A stretch of DNA of 64,000 bases from an uncultured Lachnospiraceae bacterium (GCA_947650155.1 CANSUS010000010.1:1-64000); one strand, 5' to 3'. Counted from the stretch's first letter, positions 25,491 to 35,605 are shown. Notes: generated by a model not told the origin, from the letters alone. Program-made: numbers and translations.

Positions 25491-26384
25491 TTATGATTCA
25501 TTTGCCCCGACAAGATCCTCCAGCGTCTTAAAAGTATAACCCATTTCTTCCCATTTTGTTAAAAGTTCATCCAGTATTTCAGCATTTGTCTGGGAAGTAC
25601 TATGTAAAAGTACGATGGCGCCGGGATGTATTCTACCGATTAGTTTATTAAAAGCCTCTTCCTTTGTAGGCTGCTTATCCTGATACCAGTCTACATAAGC
25701 AAGACTCCAGAAAAAAGTATGATAGCCAAACTCCTGTGCCATTTTCAAATTTTCTGTACTGTATTTTCCCTGCGGAGGCCGATAATACATAGATAGCTTT
25801 GTACCTGTGATTTCCTCAAACAGATTTGCCACATCATCCATTTCTTTTCTGAAAGATTCTTTACTGGAAATGGATGACATATCCAGATGGTGATAGGTAT
25901 GATTTCCTACTGTATGCCCCTCCTGTACCATTCGCTTGACAATTTCCGGCGCTGATTCCAGATAGTGGCCCACTACAAAGAAGGTCGCCGATACATTATG
26001 CTTTTTCAGGGCATCTAAAATCGCCTCTGTGTTACCATTTTCATAACCTGCATCAAAAGTAAGATAGATCACTTTTTCACTGCCGTCTCCCACATAATAG
26101 GCATCGTATTTTTTCAGTTCTTCCGCTGAAACATTTCCGGTCGGTCTGCTGCCCTCCTGTCCGAAACCAAGCCCCCAGTTTTCAGAAGAAAGTGCAATAC
26201 CGCTTACTTCTTGCACCGGCGGCTCGCTTTTTCCATAATTTACGTATGCCAGCCCCCTTCCAAATAAAAAAGATGCTGCTAAAACGAGTAACAACGCCGC
26301 CGGTTTCCTGACTGCCTGATAAATTCGTTTCAGTTTGAAAAGTTCCGATTTCCTGACTGATGTTTTCTTAAAAGACGTTTTCAT
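25491..26384 (-). CDS. pdaA: PdaA-type polysaccharide deacetylase
   Basis: 297 residues. A membrane anchor or signal at about 28-48 is followed by a NodB-homology domain. Motifs: YLTFDAGYENG (general-base Asp), HTVGNHTYHHLDM (metal-binding His pair), RPPQGKYS and LLHSTSQTN. The combination with SLAYVDWYQD is typical of PdaA, which removes acetyl groups from muramic acid when spores build their muramic-delta-lactam cortex. The ATG has a CGGAG ribosome binding site 7 bases away. It supports a spore-forming host. It is transcribed alone, with its own terminator. Confidence 0.9.
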   Translation of the reverse strand: MKTSFKKTSVRKSELFKLKRIYQAVRKPAALLLVLAASFLFGRGLAYVNYGKSEPPVQEVSGIALSSENWGLGFGQEGSRPTGNVSAEELKKYDAYYVGDGSEKVIYLTFDAGYENGNTEAILDALKKHNVSATFFVVGHYLESAPEIVKRMVQEGHTVGNHTYHHLDMSSISSKESFRKEMDDVANLFEEITGTKLSMYYRPPQGKYSTENLKMAQEFGYHTFFWSLAYVDWYQDKQPTKEEAFNKLIGRIHPGAIVLLHSTSQTNAEILDELLTKWEEMGYTFKTLEDLVGANES

Positions 26385-26552
26385 GAAAACTCCGAATTTT
26401 TGATTAATATTACTAAAATATATTTTGGTTTTTAAAAAATAATGAATCTTTTTTATCCTGATCCGGTTAAAAATTCAAACGAATATAATGACAGATTGCC
26501 GCGAAAGTGATATTATAATTTAAGAAAAAATGGTCAAGGGGGAAAGACTGTC

Positions 26553-28808
26553 TTGAGTAATCAGACTAACACTGAACAAAACATAATAGAAGATATCTTA
26601 TCTTCTTTAAGCATCATCAGCGAAAATGAACCTGATATTACCCTGTTAAAGCAGGAATTTCCGTTAAGCAGTCTGCCGCCTGATTCCAGAGAGAGAACTA
26701 TGCATACCGCTTATCAGTTAATGAAATTCACGGAGCAGATGCCGGGCGGTTTTTTTATCTATCGTGCCGATGATACGGAACAGGTTCTTTACGCAAACGC
26801 TGCGGTCTTACGCCTCTATGGCTGTGATACAATGGATGAATTTATACAGCTTACCGGTAATTCCTTTAAAGGAATGGTGCATCCGGAAGATTTGGATGCG
26901 GTAGAAGAAAGCATCAAAAAGCAGATTAAAGAAAGCCGTTATGATTTGGACTATGTGGAATATCGAATTATTCAGAAAAACGGCGCTGTACGCTGGATCG
27001 ATGATTACGGCCACTTTATTCATAACGAAGCAACCGGTGATATTTTTTATGTATTTATAGCTGATGCAACCGAAAAAAAGGAATTACTGCAAAAAGAGCG
27101 GGAGTCAATCGTAATGCAGACTCTGCATAAGGAGCAGCAATTTCAGGATCTGATCAAAGGTTATGACAAAGAAATGGATGAAATTAATCAGGAACATCTC
27201 CAGCGTCTTAAAGTCATTGAAGGCCTGGGAACGGATTATGATTCGATATACTATGTTAATCTTGATAAAAACCTGATTCAGCCATATCGTTTAAGCTATC
27301 GAATGGCTTATTTATTTGAGTCTCTGGAACCGCCCTATCAATTTGCCGGATTCGATGCCGATTACATTCAGAAATGGGTGCATCCCGAAGACCGTAATAT
27401 TGTACTAAATGCCACGAACCCCGATTTTATACGCGAAAAATTATCCCACAGCCGTAATTTTCATGTAAACTATCGAATTGTCAATGGTTCGGAAACCGGT
27501 CATTTGGAACTGCATATTGTAAATGTCGGCAGTGACAGCCCTATCTCCCATATTGTTATGGGTTACAGAAGTATTGACGCCGAAATTATTCAGAAAATGG
27601 AGCAGAGGGAGATGCTTGAATATGCTTTAAATCAGGCAAAATCCGCAAATATTGCCAAGAATACTTTTCTTTCCAATATGTCCCATGACCTCCGTACTCC
27701 AATGAACGCAATCGTTGGCTTTGCCACGCTTGCAAAAAACCATATTGAAGATACGGAAAAAGTAAAAGGCTATATTAATATGATTGAAGAAGCCAGCAAT
27801 CAACTGCTTCAGCTCATCAACGCGGTTTTGGAATTGTCAAGAATGGAAGCCGGAAAGATACATATTAAAAAAGAACAATGCAATCTGATTGACATTGTGC
27901 ATGAAGTACAGTCTACGCTTCTTCCCCGGGCATCCGAAAAGAATATTTCACTCTCATTGGATATTTCCGGACTGAAGCACTATATCGTCTATAGCGATGC
28001 GGAAAAGCTGACACACACTTTACTGCGGATTACTAATAATGCAGTGAAATATACTAATACAGGCGGACAAATCACCCTGAATATTTCAGAACTTGGTGAA
28101 CCTGCAGATAATTGTTCCAAATATCAATTTACAATTAAAGATAACGGCATCGGTATCAGCCATGAGTTTATGAAACATTTATTTGAACCTTTTGAGCGTG
28201 AAAAGAATACTACAATAAGCGGCGTTCACGGTACCGGTCTTGGTCTGACAATTGTCAAAAATACAATAGAAATGATGGGTGGAACTATTGAAGTTGACAG
28301 TGATGCCGGCAAAGGCAGCTGTTTTACCATTACGCTCACTCTTCCGATACATGAGCAGGCAACTGTATCTTTTGATAATAACATTCCTGCTGCTTCTTTA
28401 CGCAAACAGCACAGAATACTTATCGTAGAAGATACCGAAATTAATCTGGAAATAGAAGCCGCTCTTTTGAAAGACGCAGGATTTTTAGTAGACAGCGCCG
28501 TTGATGGCAGAATTGCATTGGAAAAAGTTCAAAACTCGGAACATGGATATTATTCCCTGATCCTGATGGATATTCAAATGCCAGTCATGAACGGATACAA
28601 TTCCGCAAAAGCAATCCGCAAAATTGAAGATCCGATCCTTGCAAATATACCAATCATTGCCTTATCCGCCAATACTTTTGACGAGGACAGGCAGATGTCA
28701 AAACAATGCGGTATGAATGCACATTTGGGTAAACCGATCAATATGCCGGAACTGTTAGAAACCATCACAAAAACAATTCAGGAAGCCCATAATAAGGTAA
28801 CTATATAG
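26553..28808 (+). CDS. PAS-containing hybrid sensor histidine kinase
   Basis: 751 residues without membrane segments, so a cytoplasmic sensor. A PAS domain (about 65-175) and a second PAS-like region (about 225-340) come first. HisKA carries the phospho-accepting His378 in NMSHDLRTPMNAIVG. The ATPase domain has NAVKYT, DNGIGIS and GTGLGLTIV, and a C-terminal receiver domain carries Asp673 in LILMDIQMP. No HTH or output domain follows, so it must signal to another protein; no response regulator lies nearby. The start is a TTG with AAGGGGGAAAG upstream. The 3' end meets the convergent MutS-like gene. The input signal is unknown. Confidence 0.92.
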   Translation: MSNQTNTEQNIIEDILSSLSIISENEPDITLLKQEFPLSSLPPDSRERTMHTAYQLMKFTEQMPGGFFIYRADDTEQVLYANAAVLRLYGCDTMDEFIQLTGNSFKGMVHPEDLDAVEESIKKQIKESRYDLDYVEYRIIQKNGAVRWIDDYGHFIHNEATGDIFYVFIADATEKKELLQKERESIVMQTLHKEQQFQDLIKGYDKEMDEINQEHLQRLKVIEGLGTDYDSIYYVNLDKNLIQPYRLSYRMAYLFESLEPPYQFAGFDADYIQKWVHPEDRNIVLNATNPDFIREKLSHSRNFHVNYRIVNGSETGHLELHIVNVGSDSPISHIVMGYRSIDAEIIQKMEQREMLEYALNQAKSANIAKNTFLSNMSHDLRTPMNAIVGFATLAKNHIEDTEKVKGYINMIEEASNQLLQLINAVLELSRMEAGKIHIKKEQCNLIDIVHEVQSTLLPRASEKNISLSLDISGLKHYIVYSDAEKLTHTLLRITNNAVKYTNTGGQITLNISELGEPADNCSKYQFTIKDNGIGISHEFMKHLFEPFEREKNTTISGVHGTGLGLTIVKNTIEMMGGTIEVDSDAGKGSCFTITLTLPIHEQATVSFDNNIPAASLRKQHRILIVEDTEINLEIEAALLKDAGFLVDSAVDGRIALEKVQNSEHGYYSLILMDIQMPVMNGYNSAKAIRKIEDPILANIPIIALSANTFDEDRQMSKQCGMNAHLGKPINMPELLETITKTIQEAHNKVTI

Positions 28809-30401
28809 GATAAAATCCCATTCCTTCCAGGTCAAGCCCGTACCGTTTGCTATATCTTTGGCATAACTGAGTCCATCAGGTACTGTACGGGCAATCCTGT
28901 AGCTTCTTGTTCCATCTTCTTTATTTTCCATAAGCGCTACAAGATTATCTATTTTTCCTTTGTTATGCGGATGTGAATTATATTCCTTTGTTTTCTGCGG
29001 TAAATCATGAATATGCGTTACAAAAATCCCCCCGCATCCAATGATACCGATTCCTGTCAACACTTCTGAAGCAATATAGCCTGCTTCCAGACCGCTCGTA
29101 CTGGAAAAAGACTCATCCATAAGCAGCAGATCCGTATCCGTCAGCTTTTTCATAATCTCGCCCAGACGCGAGCATTCACTTTCCAGCCTTCCTTTTCCGT
29201 AATTATTCTCATCTGAGGACGGAAAATGGGTATAAATACCGGAAACCGGACTCATAAGCGCCGACTTCGCCGGAACAAACAGCCCAAGCTGAAAAAGCGC
29301 CTGCGCCATTCCTACCGAATAGGCAAAAATGGATTTTCCTCCATGATTCGGCCCTGTCACCAGATAAAACCGGCCCTTCTCATCAAAAGTAAAAGAATTA
29401 GATACTATCGTTTCTTCGACAGCACGTCTTGCCAAGACAGGATTATATACCTGATCCAAATCACATTTTTTCTCATCCATCGACGCCAGTTCCGGGCGGC
29501 ACATGGAAAATCCCTTTTCCTTCATGGACAAAATAAAACCGACACCTGCCGTAAGAAACCTGATATCGTCTAACAATGACACAAACAAAGAAGTATTCAC
29601 ACTGTAATACTTTTGAATCAACGGTTCAAAACTACGTATGGATTTCATATATATTGTGTTTAAAGCACCTCTAAGCGCATAATTGAGCGCTTTCAATTCT
29701 TCTCCATGAAGCCCTTTAGAAAGAGGATAAAGCGGAGAGATAAGAGAAAAGGAATCTTTGGGATCTTTTCTCAGCAGTTTGTCCATGATGCTTCCTTCAT
29801 GAAAATACTTATTTTCTATAGAAACAACGCCTGCCTCCTTTGCCCGAAGCGTTTCATCCAGATTCATTCCAATCGTTACACTTTTCATATCGCCAAAACG
29901 TGTTTCCATTTTGGAAAGTTCTTCATTCAGATTTTGATATTCACTGCTTTCCGTAATCGCAGCAATCTGTTTTTGAAACAGCTTCATCCCCTCCGAATGC
30001 AAATCCAGATTTTGTAAGCCATTTGCAAATAAATTCACGATTTCCTGATACATTTCCAGGAAACGTATAGAACTTATGGCAGATTCTAATGTAAAATCAC
30101 TGCTGATAGCGCGGCGCAGATCATAAATATTATGAATGACTGTGATCGAATCGCAAAACACTTTATATAAACCCGGATTTTCCACCAGGTCTTCTACGAT
30201 GGACAGCCTGTAATCTAAAACCTCCGTATCCGTTGTAAAAAAATTCTCCAGTGCAAGATCATGAAATCCCCGATAACTTTCTTTAATTAATACCACCATT
30301 TCATCAATCTGCAGCGAATGGATAAATTGAAAGTCTTTCATGGGAATTTCCGACGCCCTGTCATATCCCGGCGGATAAAGCAAATGGAAATCTTCCTTCA
30401 T
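28755..30401 (-). CDS. MutS-family ATPase, apparently frameshifted at the C-terminus
   Basis: 548 residues as read. The C-terminal half is a MutS ATPase domain: Walker A GPNHGGKS (about residue 350), then LLLMDESFSSTSGLEA and a His-containing VTHIHDL. The N-terminal half resembles the lever/clamp helices, but mismatch-recognition domains are missing, so it is not MutS itself; related clostridial proteins have no proven role. The last 31 residues look wrong. One extra base at the T triplet 28846-28848 would give a KRYGLDLEGMGFYPI ending with a stop at 28803-28801 and reduce the overlap with the kinase gene from 54 to 8 bases. Confidence 0.85.
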   Translation of the reverse strand: MKEDFHLLYPPGYDRASEIPMKDFQFIHSLQIDEMVVLIKESYRGFHDLALENFFTTDTEVLDYRLSIVEDLVENPGLYKVFCDSITVIHNIYDLRRAISSDFTLESAISSIRFLEMYQEIVNLFANGLQNLDLHSEGMKLFQKQIAAITESSEYQNLNEELSKMETRFGDMKSVTIGMNLDETLRAKEAGVVSIENKYFHEGSIMDKLLRKDPKDSFSLISPLYPLSKGLHGEELKALNYALRGALNTIYMKSIRSFEPLIQKYYSVNTSLFVSLLDDIRFLTAGVGFILSMKEKGFSMCRPELASMDEKKCDLDQVYNPVLARRAVEETIVSNSFTFDEKGRFYLVTGPNHGGKSIFAYSVGMAQALFQLGLFVPAKSALMSPVSGIYTHFPSSDENNYGKGRLESECSRLGEIMKKLTDTDLLLMDESFSSTSGLEAGYIASEVLTGIGIIGCGGIFVTHIHDLPQKTKEYNSHPHNKGKIDNLVALMENKEDGTRSYRIARTVPDGLSYAKDIANGTGLTWKEWDFILYSYLIMGFLNCFCDGF

Positions 30402-30446
30402 ACCGCTCCCTCCTTCAAAAGTAAAATTATATAATACGGTTATTTT

Positions 30447-30455
30447 ATTATAACA
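30447..30455 (-). promoter_or_regulatory. Extended -10 promoter of the MutS-like gene
   Basis: TGTTATAAT on the minus strand, about 45 bases before the start codon. Confidence 0.4.
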
Positions 30456-30476
30456 TAGAATGACTGCATGAAGGAT

Positions 30477-30504
30477 TTGTATTTGTAATGTAAAATGCTA
30501 TAAT
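30477..30504 (+). promoter_or_regulatory. Promoter of the GH113-like gene
   Basis: TTGTAT (30477-30482), 16 bases, TGCTATAAT with an extended -10 (ending 30504). Confidence 0.6.
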
Positions 30505-30546
30505 AGGCACATAAAATTTAAAATTATTTTAAAATTGGAGGCTGTT

Positions 30547-31488
30547 ATGAATTTACCTTTTATCTGTGGAATTACATTTGCTCCCTTTGCCGCCGCAGGA
30601 CATTTTTCCAGTGACGATGCAAAGCAGAGCTTAAAGTTTATGAAAGAAAGAACCCATGCAAATTTTGTCGTTTTCGTTCCCAGTGGGTTACAGGATACCC
30701 CGCAGTCCGAAAAAATAATCTACACCTCCAGGGCAACCATGACCGATGACGAACTAAAGAAAATGATCAGTTATGCACAGGAGCTCGGTCTCTTTGTCGC
30801 CCTGAAACCAACCGTAAACTGCAAAAACGGAACCTGGAGGGCACATATCAATTTTTTTGACGAAGATGTTCCCTGTGAACCTAAATGGGGAAATTGGTTT
30901 GATTCTTATTCTGACTTTCAGACACATTATGCGAAAATTTCACGGGAAACAGGATGCATTATGCATATTGCCGGATGTGAAATGGTAATGTCTGAACGGC
31001 GGGAAAGCCAATGGCGGCAGATCATTTCTGATATCCGAACGGAATATAAGGGACTTGTATCTTATAATACAGACAAATATCAGGAGCACAATGTGACCTG
31101 GTGGGACTGCGTAGACGTGATTTCTTCAAGCGGTTATTATCCGATTCACGATTGGGAAAATCAGCTTAACCGTATCGAAGCTGTTGTAAAAAAATTTGAG
31201 AAACCGTTCTTTTTTGCTGAATCCGGTTGTATGTCCGTAGAAGGATCAAAAAATGTGCCCAACGACTGGTCTGTCCGCGGACAGGCAGATCCGTTGGGAC
31301 AGGCCGCCTGGTACGAAAGTATGTTTCAGTTCTGTCTGAAACGTAACTGGGTAGGAGGTTTTGCACTTTGGTCATGGACTGACAAATTGTATCCGGAAAA
31401 CAGTGCTGCACTGCGGGGTGATTATGAACTTTTTGGCAAACCTGCTGAGGAGGTAGTCCGCAGATACTATACCGGTATACAGTCCTGA
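30547..31488 (+). CDS. GH113-like glycoside hydrolase
   Basis: 313 residues, a TIM-barrel hydrolase without signal peptide, so cytoplasmic. The likely acid/base Glu145 is in HIAGCEMVMS and the likely nucleophile Glu225 in PFFFAESGC, the spacing expected for clan GH-A. The overall pattern (ITFAPFAAAG at the N-terminus, KPTVNCKNGTWRAHI in the cleft) fits GH113-type beta-mannanases, which may act on mannan or related beta-1,4 oligosaccharides; other GH-A families are possible. The ATG at 30547 has a TTGGAGG site 5 bases upstream, which rules out the TTG at 30535. It is monocistronic and lies next to the ECF operon. Confidence 0.75.
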   Translation: MNLPFICGITFAPFAAAGHFSSDDAKQSLKFMKERTHANFVVFVPSGLQDTPQSEKIIYTSRATMTDDELKKMISYAQELGLFVALKPTVNCKNGTWRAHINFFDEDVPCEPKWGNWFDSYSDFQTHYAKISRETGCIMHIAGCEMVMSERRESQWRQIISDIRTEYKGLVSYNTDKYQEHNVTWWDCVDVISSSGYYPIHDWENQLNRIEAVVKKFEKPFFFAESGCMSVEGSKNVPNDWSVRGQADPLGQAAWYESMFQFCLKRNWVGGFALWSWTDKLYPENSAALRGDYELFGKPAEEVVRRYYTGIQS

Positions 31489-31542
31489 ATTTCATACCGG
31501 CTACATGGACGTATGAGCATACAAAAAAATTTTCAAATATTT

Positions 31543-31568
31543 TGTAACAAATTGATATTTTCTCCGTC
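31543..31568 (+). promoter_or_regulatory. ECF-type promoter of the sigma factor operon
   Basis: TGTAAC (31543-31548), 16 bases, CGTC (31565-31568) followed by TAAT. This is the classic ECF sigma signature (AAC at -35, CGT at -10), unlike every other promoter in the window, and implies self-activation. Confidence 0.75.
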
Positions 31569-31603
31569 TAATCTATAGAGGTCAGGAGGAGGTGAAGCTG
31601 TTC

Positions 31604-32074
31604 ATGGACTTTGATAAGTTGTACAACACTTATTATATGGAAGTATATTCTTATGTAATGACGCTGATAAAAAATGCGCATTTGGCGGAAGAAATCACTC
31701 AGGAAGCATTTTTTAAAGCATTCAAAACCCAAAAAGGATACCGCGGCAATTCCAGTGAATTTACATGGCTTTGTGCCATTGCCAAAAATACCTGTATCGA
31801 TGCGCTTAGAAAAACCTCAAAAATATGCGAAATGACAGATGATCTTCCCAGCGAAACCAATGTGGAACAGATTCTGGAGGATGAAAACTTAAAGCTGCAG
31901 ATTCATCAGATCCTGCACAAAATGGAAGAACCTTATAAGGAAGTTTTTCATCTGCGGATATTCGGAGAATTATCATTTCAAAAAATCGGACAAATATTTG
32001 GAAAAACCGAAACCTGGGCGCGTGTAACATATCACCGCGCAAGATTGAAAATCCAGGAAAAAATCTCGGTATGA
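31604..32074 (+). CDS. ECF-type RNA polymerase sigma factor
   Basis: 156 residues with region 2 (DKLYNTYYMEVYSYVMTLIK...EEITQEAFFKAF) and region 4 (EPYKEVFHLRIFGELSFQKIGQIFGK). It directs RNA polymerase to stress-type promoters. The ATG at 31604 follows a double AGGAGGAGG. The operon continues with a zinc anti-sigma factor (15 bases downstream) and a CPBP protease. The promoter upstream looks like an ECF target, so it is probably autoregulated and kept off by the anti-sigma factor until a membrane signal arrives. Confidence 0.93.
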   Translation: MDFDKLYNTYYMEVYSYVMTLIKNAHLAEEITQEAFFKAFKTQKGYRGNSSEFTWLCAIAKNTCIDALRKTSKICEMTDDLPSETNVEQILEDENLKLQIHQILHKMEEPYKEVFHLRIFGELSFQKIGQIFGKTETWARVTYHRARLKIQEKISV

Positions 32075-32089
32075 AAGGAGAATGTAACT

Positions 32090-33094
32090 ATGAATACAAA
32101 ATATAATTGTGAAGTAGTTCAGGATTTACTGCCGCTCTATCAGGATAATGTATGCAGTCCTTCCAGCCGCAATGTGGTAGAAGAACATCTGTCAGAATGT
32201 ACAGACTGCAGAAATATTGCGCAAAAACTGAATAATACTTTTATTGACGAACAACTGATACAGGAAAAAAATCATGTGCTGGAATCCCATTATAAAAAAG
32301 AAAAAAGAAAAACTTACACGGTGGGATTATGCTTTGCCGGTATTTTTATGATTCCCGTCATCGTATGTCTGATCTGTAATATTGCCATCGGACACGCGCT
32401 GGATTGGTTTTTTATCGTACTGGCTTCTCTGCTTGTGGCGGCTTCGTTGATTATCGTCCCCCTTGTAGTTCCCAAAAACCATATTGCTCTGTCTACGCTG
32501 GGCAGCTTTACTGTTTCGCTGCTGCTTCTGTTAATGGTAACCTGCATTTATACGCATGGAAACTGGTTTTTTCTCGCTGCTGTACCTGTGATATTGGGAT
32601 TATCTATTATTTTTATGCCTTATGTGGTCTATAAAATACCGTTACCCGCTCTTCTCTCCCACCAAAAAGGGCTGCTTGTTATGATCTGGGATACCCTATG
32701 GCTTTTTGCTGTCATTGCCGTATGTGGATTTCATGTAAATTCACCGTCTTATTGGAGGATTTCCATGACAATTACTTCATTTTGCGCACTTTTGCCTTGG
32801 GCGCTTTTTATCGTAATCCGTTATTTTAAAATGCATCCGGTCATAAAAACAGGTCTTTCTGTTATCCTGTGTGGAACTTTCTGGGCTTTTGTCAATGATG
32901 TGATCAGGCTTACTTTACGGGATTGGAACCATGAGTCTATTTGGGACGCTGATTTTTCAATCTGGAATTTTTCCTCCAAAGCGCTCAATGCAAATATTTA
33001 TTTAATCATACTGATTCTGTCTGTTACAATCGGTATTGTGCTGATTGGCATCGGCATCCGGCTGCAGCAGAAAGAAAAAGAAATGGAGGGTTGA
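32090..33094 (+). CDS. Zinc-finger membrane anti-sigma factor
   Basis: 334 residues. The N-terminal zf-HC2 anti-sigma domain has the zinc ligands C5, H31, C35 and C38 (CEVVQDLLPLYQDN, EEHLSECTDC). It is followed by a linker and about eight membrane helices, an unusually large membrane part for an anti-sigma factor. It should hold the ECF sigma factor at the membrane. The ATG has a GAAAGGAG ribosome binding site; the stop is 3 bases before the CPBP gene. How it is released (conformational change or cleavage by the neighbour protease) is inference. Confidence 0.88.
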   Translation: MNTKYNCEVVQDLLPLYQDNVCSPSSRNVVEEHLSECTDCRNIAQKLNNTFIDEQLIQEKNHVLESHYKKEKRKTYTVGLCFAGIFMIPVIVCLICNIAIGHALDWFFIVLASLLVAASLIIVPLVVPKNHIALSTLGSFTVSLLLLLMVTCIYTHGNWFFLAAVPVILGLSIIFMPYVVYKIPLPALLSHQKGLLVMIWDTLWLFAVIAVCGFHVNSPSYWRISMTITSFCALLPWALFIVIRYFKMHPVIKTGLSVILCGTFWAFVNDVIRLTLRDWNHESIWDADFSIWNFSSKALNANIYLIILILSVTIGIVLIGIGIRLQQKEKEMEG

Positions 33095-33097
33095 AAA

Positions 33098-33964
33098 ATG
33101 GTGGAAAATACTAAAAAACTTTTGCTTTCGTTGTTGTCCGTACCTATACTCGTTCTTTCACAGGTAATTGCTCTGGGAGTTGGAAACGTAATGGTAATGG
33201 TTGGAATCCCTACGGCGGCAGGAAATGTCGCCGCAGGCATAATTTACGCTGTAACTGCATTATCCGGCCTCGTCTTTCTGTGTGAAAAAGGTCTGCTTAT
33301 CTCTCCAAAAGAGCGTGGGATAAGCAGACCTTCCCTGAAACCTGTATGGGGAGTGTCCGCTTTTCTGATGCCCTTATCCGTCATTATAATACTTAATTTT
33401 GCCCCGGGAATGCCGTCAGGAACATGGATCAGTTCATGGAGAAGTACTTCCATGCCCCCTGCATCGATTGTCGCCGTTGTGACAGGCGCCGTCTGCTTTT
33501 TTGGATTTGCAGCAGGAATCGTGGAAGAAGCGGTCTTTCGAGGCATCATCATGACTGCATTAGAACGAAAGTGGAATAAAATTGTTGCCATTTTGCTCCC
33601 TTCTATGCTTTTTGGACTGCTCCATATCATTGGAAATGATCTGGATTTTTTCAGTATCCTCCAATTATTTGTTGCCGGAACTTTTGTCGGTATTCTGTTT
33701 TCTTTAGTCACCTACGAAAGCGGAAACATCTGGTGCAGCAGCTTCCTGCATGCAGTTTGGAATATTTTTATGGGCAGCGGAATTTTAAATATCGGAACAG
33801 AAGTGGATTCCTATTCCCTGTTCAACTATGTAATAGACAGTAACTCTTTCCTGATTTCAGGCGGCGATTTCGGTATCGATGCGTCCATTGTTTCCGTTTT
33901 CATCTATATTCTTTTCTCGGCATTCGCTTTTATACTTTACCGAAAAAACACAGCGCGTCCATAA
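33098..33964 (+). CDS. CPBP-family intramembrane metalloprotease
   Basis: 288 residues with about eight membrane helices. The three active-site motifs of the Abi/CAAX-protease family are intact: EEAVFRG, FGLLHIIGN and FLHAVWN. Such proteases cut within or near the membrane. It is the third gene of the sigma/anti-sigma operon, with only three bases of spacing, so cleavage of the anti-sigma factor, PrsW-like, is a reasonable but untested role; self-immunity or peptide-maturation functions are the alternatives. A terminator follows. Confidence 0.88.
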   Translation: MVENTKKLLLSLLSVPILVLSQVIALGVGNVMVMVGIPTAAGNVAAGIIYAVTALSGLVFLCEKGLLISPKERGISRPSLKPVWGVSAFLMPLSVIIILNFAPGMPSGTWISSWRSTSMPPASIVAVVTGAVCFFGFAAGIVEEAVFRGIIMTALERKWNKIVAILLPSMLFGLLHIIGNDLDFFSILQLFVAGTFVGILFSLVTYESGNIWCSSFLHAVWNIFMGSGILNIGTEVDSYSLFNYVIDSNSFLISGGDFGIDASIVSVFIYILFSAFAFILYRKNTARP

Positions 33965-33982
33965 ATGTTTTTCAAGTAAAAT

Positions 33983-34046
33983 AACAGCTGTTTCTTTTAG
34001 TTCTGTCTTCCTGTCGGAAAACATTACTAAAAAACAGCTGTTTTTA
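33983..34046. terminator. Long bidirectional hairpin
   Basis: AACAGCTGTT-containing arms pair over about 17 bp with a 24-base loop and end in TTTTTATT, between the convergent CPBP protease and chemoreceptor genes. Confidence 0.7.
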
Positions 34047-34066
34047 TTACAAAATCTTATTCACAT

Positions 34067-35605
34067 TTAAACGTCTAACAACTCTTCTAATTCCTTCACC
34101 ATAGAGTTTATGTTTTCTATCTGCTCTGATATTGCAAGCACTTCTTCACTGTTACTCTGTACCATACCTGCAATATTGGAAAATTCTTCATTCTCAGATT
34201 GAATTCGTTCTGCAATATTTTCATTGATCTCTACGGTTTCCTGAATTACCTTGCTTTGCGTTACTCTGATCTGGTCTGCCTGCTCAATGGCATCTACCGA
34301 CTTTTTCAGCAAATTCATCATCTTTTTGATGCCTTCTACTGTATCCACAATTACTTTATTCTGATTTAGAAGCTGTTCCGCATTCCGGTTCATAAATTCA
34401 GATACGTCGTTCGTTCCCATCTGAACGCGTACCACCACATCGTTGACACTCTGCAGTGATTCTTTCGTATTATCCGCCAGATGTCCGACTTCCTGTGCGA
34501 CGACTGCAAATCCACGGCCTGCCTCACCTGCACGCGCTGCCTCGATAGAAGCGTTTAATGCAAGAAGATTGATGGATTCTACGATTTCATTGATAATATC
34601 CAGCGTTTTTCCAATCTCACCGGATTCCATCAATAGTTTGTCCGTTACTTCCCTTGTCTTATTGGTTGAATTTTCAACTTCCTCGCTAATTCCAAGAAGA
34701 TGATTTAAAGCCTGCTCATTCGATACGGAAATGTCAACCAGTTCTTTGGAAAGGCGGTCTACGTCTTCCATTTTCACCTTCATGTTATAACTGCTCTCTT
34801 CCAGATTTGCAAGATTTTCCTTGCTCTGTTCGGATTTTTCCATCATTCCGCTGCTTGCCTCCAGCAAATTTTCACTGATTGCGGAAAGTTCTTCCGTAGA
34901 CGCGCTCTCTGTCTGGGATGAGCTGACAAGCGCATTGCTTGCTTCTCCTAAATTATTTGCTATGTATGTCACTTTATTCAGAACATTCTGTACGCGTTCA
35001 TTATTTTTTTCCACTTCATCTTTCTTGGCATCTACAAGAAAGTGCTCTACCATATATGTAACAAGAAAAATATAAAACATGGAAAATGCAACGCACACAC
35101 ACCGCCCTATTAAATTCGGTATAAAATTTTCATCCTTTACAGGAAGCAGGTCTGAACCTTTTACGACCCACGATACCACTAACGATGCGACAATTTCTAA
35201 AATTGTGATTACCACCATCTTCGTATCGAGAAGCAGCGCCGTAACGATCGTAAATAGAAATGCAAATGCCCAAAATTCCGTAGACGGTACCATATATGAA
35301 ATAAAATTAAACTGTATCAGCATAATGATTACTAAAAAAATCTTACTTTGCTTTAACTTTGATTCCTGTACCAGTCCATCTTTTTTTCCTGTCATTATAA
35401 AGAAAATACCAATGGCCAAATAAACAAGACAGGACGAATCAAATAAAATCAATTCCGGCCAGCTGATCCTGTCAAAAAATCCCTGAATTTTATTAGCCGT
35501 ATATCCCAATCCTGCCATCATACATGTTCCCGGTATCAAAAGCAAAACCATTACATATACCCTGTTAATATAAACCTCTAATGCTGTCAACGTTCTCTTT
35601 TCCAT
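34067..35605 (-). CDS. Six-helix methyl-accepting chemotaxis protein
   Basis: 512 residues. The N-terminal 175 residues form six membrane helices with almost no external loop and no HAMP domain. The C-terminal signalling domain has the hairpin tip motif [27 protein letters not shown]. It therefore senses something in or near the membrane rather than through an outer domain, and would act on CheA/CheW. The start is uncertain: the ATG at 35605 has an AGGGGTG site, and an ATG at 35650 overlaps the preceding gene. It is third in a run with an alpha/beta hydrolase and a KAS III-like synthase, suggesting that it may sense their product. Confidence 0.88.
   Translation of the reverse strand: MEKRTLTALEVYINRVYVMVLLLIPGTCMMAGLGYTANKIQGFFDRISWPELILFDSSCLVYLAIGIFFIMTGKKDGLVQESKLKQSKIFLVIIMLIQFNFISYMVPSTEFWAFAFLFTIVTALLLDTKMVVITILEIVASLVVSWVVKGSDLLPVKDENFIPNLIGRCVCVAFSMFYIFLVTYMVEHFLVDAKKDEVEKNNERVQNVLNKVTYIANNLGEASNALVSSSQTESASTEELSAISENLLEASSGMMEKSEQSKENLANLEESSYNMKVKMEDVDRLSKELVDISVSNEQALNHLLGISEEVENSTNKTREVTDKLLMESGEIGKTLDIINEIVESINLLALNASIEAARAGEAGRGFAVVAQEVGHLADNTKESLQSVNDVVVRVQMGTNDVSEFMNRNAEQLLNQNKVIVDTVEGIKKMMNLLKKSVDAIEQADQIRVTQSKVIQETVEINENIAERIQSENEEFSNIAGMVQSNSEEVLAISEQIENINSMVKELEELLDV

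Noticed and set aside
28755-30401. DNA mismatch repair gene mutS
   Set aside because: Only the ATPase and clamp-like parts are present; no mismatch-binding domain.
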